Shown: positions 7,100 to 16,129 of the stretch, piece after piece
How positions within the stretch are numbered: position 1 is the stretch's first letter
Layout of the letters: each line of letters starts with the position of its first letter
Source: JACKBC01 sp041391125
GTDB taxonomy: Bacteria > Chloroflexota > Anaerolineae > Caldilineales > Caldilineaceae
Reading direction: 5' to 3'
DNA length: 64,000 nucleotides
NCBI GenBank assembly: GCA_041391125.1
Contig: JAWKON010000004.1
Location: 124,001-188,000, forward strand
Notes under the pieces: model-generated
Told to the model about the DNA's origin: nothing
Database searches by the model: none
The model's input: only the letters and a program-made list of their open reading frames with translations
Made by a program: the position numbers and the translations under genes

Positions 7100-8042
7100 A
7101 TGATCGATCTGCTCATTTACGGCAAGATTATTATCGACGACATCCTGCTGGCGGATGGGACAGTGGAGCGCGGCGTGTTGGGCGGCGGCGGCCCGCAGGC
7201 GGCCTTTGGCGCGCGGCTCTGGCATGATTCGATTGGCTTTTTGTCGCGCTCCGGCGTGGATATTGGGCCGCAGCACGTGCAGAGCCTAGAGGCATTGGAC
7301 ATCGATCTGCGCGGCTGGACACGCTTTGCCGACATTCCAACCCCCTACAATCAGCTCATCTCTTATGACAAAGAGGGCTACTTTGCCACCGGCGACCGCA
7401 GCCACATGGTCATGGCGCTGGATCGGGCGGCCTGGGACCGGCTGCTGGCGCAAGTGCTGTCGTTGCCGGCGACCTATCAAACACCCAAAGCCATTCATCT
7501 GATCACCGAGTTTGCCGATGAGCCCATGGTGGAAACAGCCTGCAGGCTGCGCAAACAGGGCGCACTTTTTTCGCTGGAGCCCATCATCGATTTTAAGCAC
7601 TGGAGCAACCGCAGCTGAGATGCTTGAACTTTTCCAGCGTGTTGACATTGTCACCCCCGATTGGCCCTCCGCCAGCGGCATGGCGGGCAGCGACGAGCCG
7701 CGCATCGTCATGCGCTATTGGTCGCAATTGGGGCCGCGCTTGGTCGCAGTACGCCACAGCGAACACGGCTCCTATGTGTGGAGCGCCGAGGAAGATCGCG
7801 TGTGGCACATTCCGGCCGTAGCGGTCAACGTGATCGACCCCACCGGCGCCGGCAACGCCTATGGCGGCGGTCTGCTGGCGGGCTGGATGCACAGCCGGGA
7901 CGCAAAGGTGGCGGGCTGCTATGGCGCTGTATCCGCCAGCTTTTTGGTCGAACGGGTGGGGCTGCCGGCCATGACGGCGGCATTAAGCGGAGCGGCAGAT
8001 GCTCGACTAAAAATCGCGATGGCAGCAGCGTCAACTTTGTAG
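7100..8042 (+). CDS. PfkB-family carbohydrate kinase, MAK32-like, one frame break
   Basis: A ribokinase-fold sugar kinase of about 313 residues. The N-terminal part (ATG 7100) has the substrate-binding glycine patch GGGGPQAAFGARLW near residues 31-44. After a break at about 7610 the C-terminal part reads AEMLELFQRVDIVTPDWPSA, then the anion-hole motif DPTGAGNAYGGG. In most PfkB kinases this motif is GAGD, with Asp as catalytic base; here it is GAGN, a substitution I associate with the MAK32-like subgroup. So the enzyme may be a kinase with altered chemistry or a non-catalytic relative. It follows the TIM-barrel isomerase. Confidence 0.75.
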
Positions 8043-8060
8043 GGCGATTTTCGGTTCGAC

Positions 8061-8159
8061 TGGATCTCATGTGGTTGACCCGCTTTGGTTTCGCTACGGC
8101 TGCCAACTGCCGCAGCCTACTCAACCGCCGCTTACCTCTGCCAACCATATGAGATCCCA
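8061..8159. repeat. MITE-like repeat with 17-bp terminal inverted repeats
   Basis: Terminal arms 8061-8077 (TGGATCTCATGTGGTTG) and 8142-8159 pair with one mismatch and one bulge. Inside, 8087-8130 carries the words GGTTTCGCTACGGCTGCC and GCAGCCTACTCAACCGCCG, which recur almost identically at 61241-61286 and inverted at 61148-61209. The element lies just after the kinase stop. Confidence 0.65.
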
Positions 8160-8354
8160 AAGAACCCGATTTTCTAATTGCCATTACGCTGGAAACGAGC
8201 AATCATGATTCGTCCACAACAGACGGCGCATAAAGATACCCGCCCTACGTTTCGCATCATCATTTTCATCACACTCACTTAACATATATAGCGTCAAGCC
8301 ACCCAATTATCATCTCAACCGGTACACGCACCACGCAACACGCAATACACGCCC
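8160..8354 (+). repeat. Gap upstream of the DMT transporter with a GCGTATTGCGTG-family repeat
   Basis: No gene is supported in 8160-8316. At 8317-8354 is another copy of the CCGGTACACGC / CGCAACACGCAATAC repeat, ending right at the transporter start, so the leader of that gene is repeat-derived and I see no clear Shine-Dalgarno sequence. Confidence 0.55.
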
Positions 8355-9278
8355 ATGTCACGAACCAACGCCATCCTCCTCACCCTTGCCAACCTCATCA
8401 TGATGTCCCTCGGCACCGTGCTCACCAAATGGGCCATGAGCGACGTGCCGGCCTTTACCATGGCGTGGCTGCCCGTGGCCATCGGCATGGGCGTGCTCTG
8501 CCTCTACACCTTTGGCATCCGCCGCGAGCGCATTCCGGCCAATTTGGGCCGCCAGGTCTGGATCTATCTGGCGATCATTGGTTTCATCAACTATTTTAGC
8601 TCGCGCGTCACCCAAGTGATCTCGCTGGAGCGGCTGCCCGCCAACACGCACACCTATCTGTTCAACTTTATCGGCTTTATCACTATGGGCATGAGCATCT
8701 TTATTTTGAAAGAGTCGCCCACCATCTTTCAAGTGCTGGGCGCGGTGACGGCGCTAATCGGGCTGCGCATCTTCTTTGACCAGATTCCTTCGGCCAGCGA
8801 AATGGGGGGCGTGCTCCTCATTGCCGTCAGCATTACGGGCATTGCCTACACCAACAACATTGCGCGCAAGCTGGCCATGCTGACCAATTTCAGCCTAAGC
8901 AACAACATTATCACCACGTTGGCCATTCTCATGGGCGGCAGCGTCATGGTGCTGAGCGGCGTGGCCACCGACTGGCCGCCGCAGGTGCATGGGTGGCAAA
9001 ATTGGGCCGTAGTGCTCTACGCCGGCATCTTTATGGTCGGCGTGGGCCTGACCGTGTGGAATCAAATTCTGCGCACGCTGCGCTCGTACGAAGCCAGCAT
9101 TCTGGGCGCCTCCACCGTCATCTGGACCAGCCTGCTGGCCATTCCCATCCTGGGCGAGACGCTTGGCCTAAATCAGATTATTGGGATAGGATTGATGATT
9201 GTGGGGCTGGCGCTGGTGCAGGTGCGCATTGGTACGCTGGCCCAGGTGCGCGCTTTCAGCTTAACCAGGAAGAGATAA
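8355..9278 (+). CDS. DMT-superfamily transporter (EamA family)
   Basis: A 307-residue inner-membrane protein with ten evenly spaced hydrophobic segments in two EamA-like halves (residues about 5-150 and 155-295), typical of 10-TM drug/metabolite exporters or solute permeases. The second half begins LLIAVSITGIAYTNNIARKL and ends with the characteristic ILGETLGLNQIIGIGLMIVG. The substrate cannot be inferred. The stop is 1 bp before the start of the TrpF-like gene, so the two are co-transcribed and perhaps functionally linked. Confidence 0.85.
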   Translation: MSRTNAILLTLANLIMMSLGTVLTKWAMSDVPAFTMAWLPVAIGMGVLCLYTFGIRRERIPANLGRQVWIYLAIIGFINYFSSRVTQVISLERLPANTHTYLFNFIGFITMGMSIFILKESPTIFQVLGAVTALIGLRIFFDQIPSASEMGGVLLIAVSITGIAYTNNIARKLAMLTNFSLSNNIITTLAILMGGSVMVLSGVATDWPPQVHGWQNWAVVLYAGIFMVGVGLTVWNQILRTLRSYEASILGASTVIWTSLLAIPILGETLGLNQIIGIGLMIVGLALVQVRIGTLAQVRAFSLTRKR

Positions 9279-9279
9279 T

Positions 9280-9939
9280 ATGAAAATCCAAATCTATTCG
9301 CACAAAACGCCCGCGGACGCCGCCATGAGCGCCGCCGCCGGCGTCAACTTTATTGGCGTCGCCACCGGCAACCGACAGCGGTTGAGCGCCGAGGTCGATT
9401 TTGCGACCTGCCGCGCCATCTTTGCCGCCCTGCCGCCCGAGGCCATGAAAGTGGCGCTCACCGTGGCCTGGGAGCTAGACGAGATTATCGAGACGGTGCA
9501 GGCCGTGCAGCCGGACGTGATCCACCTCTCCGGCGAAATTGCCGACCTGCCGGCGGCCGCCGTGGCTGAGCTGCGCCAGGCCATCCCGCTAACCAAAATC
9601 ATGCAGGCCATTCCGGTGGGCGGCCCAGAGTCGGTGGAATTGGCGCTGGCGTATGCCCCCTATGCCGATTACATCATTTTGGACACCGATCTGAGCGGCT
9701 ATATCGGCGTGGGGGCCACCGGCGCCACCCATGATTGGGCCATCAGCGCCGAGATCGTGCGCCGCGTCAACATCCCCATTATTCTGGCCGGCGGCCTCAA
9801 GCCCGAAAACGTGGCCGACGCCATTCGCGCCGTGCGTCCGTGGGCTGTTGATTCGTTTACGCACACGAATATGCCGGGGACCAAACAGAAGGACCCGGCC
9901 AAGGTGAAGGCGTTTGTGGACGCGGCGCGCAACGGATAA
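9280..9939 (+). CDS. TrpF-like TIM-barrel protein lacking the catalytic Cys
   Basis: A 219-residue (beta/alpha)8 protein resembling phosphoribosylanthranilate isomerase. Phosphate-binding loops are recognisable: GVGATGATHDW near residues 146-156 and IILAGGLKPENVADAI near 168-183, followed by RPWAVDSFTHTN. The general-acid Asp of ILDTDLS is kept. The N-terminal catalytic Cys of true TrpF (the ICGLT motif) is replaced: the strand reads IQIYSHKT. No other trp gene is nearby. It is therefore more likely a paralogue acting on another aminated or phosphorylated sugar than a tryptophan enzyme. AGGAAG lies 7-8 bp before the start. Confidence 0.75.
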   Translation: MKIQIYSHKTPADAAMSAAAGVNFIGVATGNRQRLSAEVDFATCRAIFAALPPEAMKVALTVAWELDEIIETVQAVQPDVIHLSGEIADLPAAAVAELRQAIPLTKIMQAIPVGGPESVELALAYAPYADYIILDTDLSGYIGVGATGATHDWAISAEIVRRVNIPIILAGGLKPENVADAIRAVRPWAVDSFTHTNMPGTKQKDPAKVKAFVDAARNG

Positions 9940-9945
9940 GAATCT

Positions 9946-10815
9946 ATGAATCCCCGCACACAACGCGCCGCCATTGCGGTCGAAACAGTCGAAATACTAA
10001 ACCGCGGCGTCTATGCGGTGAATGGCGCGCAAATTACGCTTGTTCCGGCGCTTGAGGCGATGCGCCGCGGCACGGTGCTCTATACGCCATCGGATCTCAC
10101 TGCACTGCTCGAGACGTTGGACCCTCCCGCACCAACTGCAACAGCCATTCATGTGGCCAATTGCACAACTTTGGCCGCCGCTAAATCATTGATCGACAGC
10201 GGCTTTGCCAATCCGCTGTGTCTCAATTTTGCATCGGCTAAGAATGCTGGCGGCGGCTTTTTGACCGGCGCCCAAGCGCAGGAAGAATATCTGGCGCGGG
10301 CGTCGGGGCTCTACGCCGCACTCACGCAGAAAATGGATTACTATCAAAGCAACCGCGCCTGTGGAACTGCCCTTTACACGAACCACATCATTTACGCGCC
10401 AAGCGTGCCGGTCTTCCGCCACGATGATGACGCGCTGATGGCGGCGCCCTATAGTGTGTCCATTGTCACGGCGCCAGCGGTGAATGCGGGGGCCGTCCGC
10501 AAAAACGAACAGGAAAATATCGCTCGCATTCGCCCGTGCATGGAGGAAAGGATCCGGTCCGTGTTGGCGGTGGCGCGGCAGTGTGGACACCGAGCACTCG
10601 TCCTCGGGGCCTGGGGTTGCGGCGTTTTTGGCAACGATCCGGCGGATGTGGCGCAGTGGTTTGCAGATGCGCTTCTGGCTGATGCGCGGTTTGCGGGGGC
10701 ATTTGCACGCGTGATCTTTGCGGTGCTGGATTTTGGCGAAGGGGCGCCCACATTTCAGGCGTTTCAGAGCGTATTCGCCCCAAACAGCAGCAGAAACGGC
10801 GGCGATGAACTATGA
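9946..10815 (+). CDS. Bacterial-type poly(ADP-ribose) glycohydrolase (TIGR02452/PARG domain)
   Basis: A 289-residue protein with the microbial PARG macrodomain. The signature loop GGG-x7-QEE is present (GGG 102-104, QEE 112-114; the Glu pair is catalytic in the family), preceded by LNFASAKN at 93-100. Further conserved blocks are NHIIYAPSVPVFR, VSIVTAPAVNAG and VLGAWGCGVFGNDP. Family members remove ADP-ribose from proteins or nucleic acids, and some counter mono-ADP-ribosylation toxins. The gene begins 6 bp after the TrpF-like stop and overlaps the following C69 peptidase gene by ATGA, so the two products are probably made together. Confidence 0.88.
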   Translation: MNPRTQRAAIAVETVEILNRGVYAVNGAQITLVPALEAMRRGTVLYTPSDLTALLETLDPPAPTATAIHVANCTTLAAAKSLIDSGFANPLCLNFASAKNAGGGFLTGAQAQEEYLARASGLYAALTQKMDYYQSNRACGTALYTNHIIYAPSVPVFRHDDDALMAAPYSVSIVTAPAVNAGAVRKNEQENIARIRPCMEERIRSVLAVARQCGHRALVLGAWGCGVFGNDPADVAQWFADALLADARFAGAFARVIFAVLDFGEGAPTFQAFQSVFAPNSSRNGGDEL

Positions 10816-12235
10816 GTTACGCCATCTATGTGGGTAAAAATTTAACTGCCGATGGTTGCGTCTTTCTGGCCGGATATGGCGATGAACCTTCCAGCCACTG
10901 GTTGGAAATTACGCCCGCCCGCAACCACCCGCCGGGCCGCACGATCACGGTGGGGGTGACGGAGGAGGCCAATTTCCCCGGCCGCCTGATCGAGATTCCG
11001 CAGGTGCCGCAAACGGCCAAATATATAGCGGTCAACTATTCGTATTACCGCGGGCTGCCCGCACCGCTGCTCAACGGCGGGCTGAATGAGCACCATGTGG
11101 CCGTGCGCGATGTTTGGTCACCCTCGCGGCCAGAGCTGCACGCTATGACGCCCAAGGTCCAACCGGGGCTCAACTACAGCGATCTGGCCAGAATTGTGCT
11201 GGAGCGCGCGACCAGCGCGCGACAAGCCGTGGAGATGGTGGGCGACCTGATTGGGCGCTATGGGTATGCCACTTATGGGGGCAATTCGCACCTTTTTGCC
11301 GACTGCCATGAGGGTTGGGTGGTCATCGAGTTTGCGGGCGGGCAGGGGCTGTGGGCGGCGCAACGGCTGGGGCCTGATGATATTCGCATCTCCCGCCCGG
11401 GCTACATCGGCGAAATCCCGCTCGATTTTCAGGCGCATCCCGACTATTTGGTCTCGGCCAACCTGATCGATTTCGCCATCGCACAGGGCTGGTTTGACCC
11501 AGCGGACGGGGAGCCGTTCAACGTCAACAAAGTCTATGGCGATGGCAAGATGCAGTGGCCCGGCGCCAGTTGGATGCATCAAGAGCTGACGGCGCGCGCC
11601 GGCGCTGAAAAGATTACGCTGCGCGATATGATGTGGGCCGTGCGCACGCCCCGGCTAACCGGCGATACGGCCGGCTATGGTCAGGTTGTGCCGTTGCGCC
11701 ATGCCCATTCTGAATTGGGCGTACTTTGGCGCGCGCAAGGGCCAGCCGTAGCCGCACCGTTTGTGCCATTTTACCTGGGCGTTGACGAGGCGCCAGCCGA
11801 ATACAAAAACATCGCTATTTAACCGCCGGTGAAAGCGCCCGCTTTATCGAGCCTAGAGCGGATCGGCCTGCCCAGCAGTCACAGGTATCGCAGGCCATTG
11901 AGTCCACGCATTCGGCCTTTGCCATCTACAAACGGCTCTTTTACCTGACCATGCAGCACCACGACCAATTTCTGGCCGAGGTCACGGCGGCGCTGGCCGC
12001 GTTTGAAGCGCAGCTCATCCAGCAGCATGAGATTGTGAATAAGACGGCGGCCCTGCTTTATGCCGCGGGTGAGCCCAGATTAGCGCGCCACTATTTAACC
12101 TATTTCAGCCACACGGAAGCCATAAATGCGCTGCGTTTGGCCCAGGTGTTGTCGGACAGCCTGGAGGCGCGCACCAAGCTGCTCTTTGGCATTGATCAAT
12201 CGGTGCGGTCGGGCTCGCCAGAGGTGATGTGGTGA
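10812..12235 (+). CDS. C69-family peptidase (dipeptidase-like Ntn hydrolase), one frame break
   Basis: The product opens MSYAIYVGKNLTADG and continues as a peptidase C69 protein: DEPSSHWLEI, NGGLNEHHVAVRDVW, YGYATYGGNSHLFAD, EGWVVIEFAGGQG and RTPRLTGDTAGY. The first frame stops at 11822, but a helical C-terminus (HRYLTAGESARFIEP to SGSPEVMW) continues in another frame to 12235 after a break near 11810, giving about 474 residues, normal for C69. In C69 dipeptidases the N-terminal nucleophile is a Cys (CTTILVGK pattern); here that position is Ser2, directly after the initiator Met. It overlaps the PARG gene by 4 bp. Confidence 0.82.
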
Positions 12236-12326
12236 TGCCAGACATGGTTTTATGGTTCACTCTCGCCCAATAGGATTTGACCAGCCGCGCCCCAATCATC
12301 CGCTGGGCGCTTGAAGGGTACAAAGC

Positions 12327-12845
12327 ATGATTATTCTCGAAACCGCACGACTTCTGCTTCGTCATCCCGAGATGAGCGATTTGGACGATTACTACGCGCT
12401 CTATCGCGACCCGGAGATGCGCCGCTTTTTTCCCGATGGCGCGTTGAGTTACGCAGAGACCCAAGAGGAAGTGGAATGGTATCTCAACGGCCATCCCGAC
12501 CATCCCGAATTGGGGCTGTGGGCGACGATTCACAAAGCGGACAAGCGTTTTATTGGACGCTGCGGCCTGCTGCCGTGGACGATTGATGGGCAATACGAAG
12601 TAGAAATCGCCTACATGATCGACAAAGCCTACTGGCGACATGGCTTGGGCAGCGAAGCGGCCCTGGCGATCCGTGATTATGGTTTCAACACGCTGCATCT
12701 GCCGCGCCTGATCTGCCTGATTGACAAGGCGAACATCGCCTCCATCAGTACAGCCCGCAAGATCGGCATGCACTTTGAAAAGGAGAGCAGAGATGAGATG
12801 GGGCTGCTTCAAGTGTACGCGGTTGCCAATCCACAGCCGAGGTGA
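12327..12845 (+). CDS. GNAT-family N-acetyltransferase (RimJ/RimL-like)
   Basis: A 172-residue GCN5-related acetyltransferase. It starts MIILETARLLLRHPEMSDLDD, typical of the RimJ/RimL protein or amino-acid acetyltransferase branch, and carries the acetyl-CoA pyrophosphate loop in AYWRHGLGSEAALAI near residues 102-116, then LICLIDKANIASISTARKIG. GAAGGG precedes the start. Transferred to what is unknown. It converges with the large regulator downstream; the 128-bp gap 12846-12972 shows nothing recognisable. Confidence 0.88.
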   Translation: MIILETARLLLRHPEMSDLDDYYALYRDPEMRRFFPDGALSYAETQEEVEWYLNGHPDHPELGLWATIHKADKRFIGRCGLLPWTIDGQYEVEIAYMIDKAYWRHGLGSEAALAIRDYGFNTLHLPRLICLIDKANIASISTARKIGMHFEKESRDEMGLLQVYAVANPQPR

Positions 12846-12972
12846 GTCCTATGAGCGATTCAAAATAAAATGAAATAGATTGAGAATCTCCTGGCGTCCA
12901 TCCTTGCGATCGTAGAGATGACGAATTAGGTAAAACTTCCAAAACAGGCGATGTTGTGAGTCATGCGGTTTG

Positions 12973-15945
12973 CTACGATGTCAGCGCCAGTGCAATCGCC
13001 TCATCCAGCGATAATTTTTCGCCTTCCTGCCAAGCGGCTGCAAAGACGGGGTCTTGGCGATAGGCTGGTATACGGGCCATGATGTGGTCAAAGTCGGATA
13101 TTTCGGAGAAAAGAGCGGGGGGTGCTTCTTCGAGCTTTTTCGCTTCGGCAGAAGAAACTGTTGCCAAGAGCAAGGCCGCCAATCGCAAAGTTCCACGGCG
13201 CTGCGCGGCTTCGCCAATGCCAGCCAGGGCGCGGTTGATCAACCACTTAAAAGTGTGGAGACCTTTGGCTACCTCCTGTAAACATTGACAAAAATCATCC
13301 ACCGCACCGTCAAGGTTGTTTTGGGACAAGTGCACATAACCGCGAAAGGTAAACGGTCTTGCCGCGTGAAACGCGTAAATGGAAGTGGCAAACCGCTCGA
13401 TGCTTTCCCCAAAACAGGCTAACGCCTTCTGCAGATCACCGCGAAAATAAGCCACTTGCCCGCGCACAATCAATGTCCAGGGCAGCCTACTTAGCTCTGG
13501 CCGTTCGTTCAAGCGCGGCCAAAGCGCTAGCGCCTCATCCAGCAGATCTTGCGCGCGTTCAAACTGCTGGCGGTTAAGATACATGCGCCCCAGTTGATAC
13601 AGGGCCACACCAAGCATCACCGAAGGTCCTTTCTGCCGTTGGCGATCCAGCAATGCTTCTGCCAGCTCTATCGCGCCATGTGCGTCGAATTTTTCGAAGT
13701 CATAATAGGCATTTGATACAAACCATGTACGATCTTCTTGCTCGGCGAGCGCCACAAGTTGCTTCAGGCTGTGGATCCCGCGACTGCGATCCGCCATGTT
13801 TTTGGCAAACTCGACCTGCATGAAATAGGCCTCGCACAAGCCCCAACTTGCCCCGCTTAACTGACGGCGGCGTATCTGTTCCTCTTGCATACTCTGGGCG
13901 GCTTCAACATCCCCCTGCTTAAAGGTGAGCCAGATCAACAGATTGTGCGCAAAACTCATGCCACGTACATCGCCTATCGTCTGAAAGGTCTGTTGGGAAC
14001 GTTGTGCGTATTCCGCAGCCTTTTGCAATTGGCCAGAATATTCATAGCTACCGCCAACAGCCAGCATGAGTTGCGCGGCGGCTTGTTTGTCACCTTGCGC
14101 CAACGTTGGTTCGATCAGCGTTTCTGCCACAGCCAGCCAATGCGCGTTTTTAGCCACGTCAGTGATGAAAATGTTCCAATGAAAGTGATTGTTTTCGTTA
14201 AGCAACACAACATAGAGCCGCGCCCTTGTCGACAACGATAGCCAATGTTCATCAGCCAACCCGGCCTGTAACCAAGTGAATCCCTCCGTAACATAACCGC
14301 GTATTTTCCAATAATAGGGCAAGGCAGCCGCCAGCCCCATACGCATATCCGCGAGTTCCGCCTTGCCGTTGGCATAGGCAAAGGCGGCGCGGATATTGTG
14401 GTAATCAACATCCAAATCGGCCATAGCCTGATGATGGTGCGGGCCGAGTATATCGGCTTGCGTTGGGGCAGCAAACTGGGCAAAGTAGCTAAAGTGGCGG
14501 CCACGGATGATCTCACGCTTCCGCGTGCTCACTAAGGCGATCCGCGGCATACTCACGAATGGCGCGCAACAGGTGATAGCGTGTATGGCTCTGCGCCGCC
14601 GGTTCGCCCTGTTCCACCCGCACGCAACGACTTTTTGCAGAAGCTGACGCAAGAGCGCCGGGCAATCTGCTTCGTCCTGGCAAATCGCCTGCATTGCCTA
14701 CGCGCCAGCCACCGACAAAAACTGCCAACCGAGCCAGCAGCCGTTGCTCCGCCGGCACGAGCAAATTGTAACTCCAGGCCACCGCTTCCTTGAGGCTTTG
14801 ATGGCGCACGTCGGCTGTACGATAGCCAGGCGTGGACAACAAAAAGTGGGCGTCCAAGCGCTGGGCAATCTCCTGAACCGAGAAGGTCAACAACGCTGCC
14901 GATGCCAGTTCCAACGCCAGAGGAATGCCATCAAGCTGCGCACAGATCTGGGCGATAGCCGCGGCATTCTGGGCGGTTAGCGTAAAATCCGGCACGACCG
15001 CCTGGCCGCGCTCGACAAAGAGTTGGATCGCCGCAAAGTGGGGCAAAGCCGCTAGCGTGGGCAGGATCTGCGGATCGGGGAAAGCCAGCGATGCGACTGT
15101 AAAGAGCATTTCGCCAGGAATGTTGAGCCGCTCGCGACTGGTGACCAAGATGCGCAGATGAGGACAGGCGCAACAGAGTTTCGATTGTATGCGCCGCAAT
15201 ATCGATCAGATGCTCACAGTTGTCCAGCACCAGTAGGGCGTATTTGTTGCTTAAGAACCTGAGCAACGTCCCCAACGCCGGTTGTTCAGGATCCCCCTCT
15301 ACGCCCAACGCCAACAAAATGGACTGCACAATGAATGCTGGATCAGTTAGTGGCAGGAATTCTACCAGGTAGACACCTAGTCGGTAAATTTTGGCTTGGT
15401 GAGCGCCGATTGCCATGCCACACGCCCCTGCGTCCGATTCCCCCTAGCGCTCTCACGATTTCGATGGCTAGGCTGGTTTTGCCGCAGCCACCAGGACCTA
15501 TCAGAGTCACCAGGCGAGCTTGCGTTAGCAAGCGCGTCAGCGCGCCGATTTCCGTTTCGCGCCCAATAAAACTTGTCAAGCGCTGGGGCAGGCGATCAAG
15601 AGCAGCGTGGAAACGTTGTGAATTCCCCACCGCCGGCGCTTCAATCTGCTTGCTTTCGGCTGGTCTTTCGTCGCGCGCCGCTTGGGCTAACGCGGTGAGC
15701 CGGGCCACGGTTTCTGGTTCACCCGCCAGGTCGAGAGGCGGCACAAAGACCGCCAGCAACGTCGCCACATCCGGCGGTCGCTCATTGTGTTCCAGGCGGC
15801 TGATCATGCTTTCACTGTAGCCGACGGCAATCGAAAGCTCGCGCTGCGTGAGACGGGCGCGCCGGCGCAGATAGCGCAGCATCTCGCCAAAGCTGCCAAA
15901 CGATGGAAGGGAAGAGCCGGAAGTCGATGTTGACATGGTTGTCAT
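12973..15945 (-). CDS. XRE-HTH / STAND NTPase / TPR transcriptional regulator, frame-broken
   Basis: One ~990-residue regulator spread over several frames. The N-terminus (ATG 15945) has a Cro/CI-type HTH (FGEMLRYLRRRARLTQREL, then SESMISRLEHNERPP). Next comes an NB-ARC-like NTPase: Walker A LIGPGGCGKTSLA, Walker B ALLVLDNCEHL, then ILVTSRERLNIPGE and GIPLALELASA. The long C-terminal part, from about 14500 to 12973, is TPR-like helical repeats (KAAEYAQRSQQTF, AQDLLDEALALWP, KALACFGESIERF). Frame breaks lie near 15418, 15180, 14700, 14640 and 14518. Such proteins sense a ligand or partner through the repeats and gate DNA binding by nucleotide. It is divergent from the secreted LVIVD propeller, a likely target. 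Confidence 0.82.
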
Positions 15946-15952
15946 TATACAC

Positions 15953-15990
15953 TGTCAAGCTGGTTGTCAAGAAAGCGCATATTTGTCAAG
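15953..15990. promoter_or_regulatory. Triple TGTCAAG direct repeat upstream of the XRE regulator
   Basis: TGTCAAG occurs at 15953-15959, 15965-15971 and 15984-15990, just upstream of the regulator start, with a related TTGTCATT at about 15940. Direct repeats of this kind can be operators; autoregulation by the XRE protein is a guess from position. Confidence 0.35.
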
Positions 15991-16050
15991 GGCACTGGTG
16001 ATAAAACAGAGATAGCTTTACGTCGTTCGATCCCATTTATGCTTTGCTCT

Positions 16051-16098
16051 GGTTAGAACAGCGCTTTTTTCTATCGCGCAAAAGCGCTGTTCTAATCC
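16051..16098 (+). terminator. 18-bp inverted repeat in the leader of the LVIVD gene
   Basis: Arms 16051-16068 (GGTTAGAACAGCGCTTTT) and 16080-16098 pair with one extra base around an 11-nt loop. The stem sits about 30 bp before the start of the secreted propeller gene and after the divergent regulator's promoter region. T-rich sequence lies inside the stem rather than after it, so it may be a leader structure or operator rather than a true terminator. Confidence 0.45.
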
Positions 16099-16129
16099 AA
16101 CCGCCGTGTAATTCAAGGAGCGCTGTCTC

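Noticed and set aside
9280..9939. Annotation as tryptophan-pathway TrpF
   Set aside because: The catalytic Cys is missing and no trp genes are adjacent, so only TrpF-like is supported.
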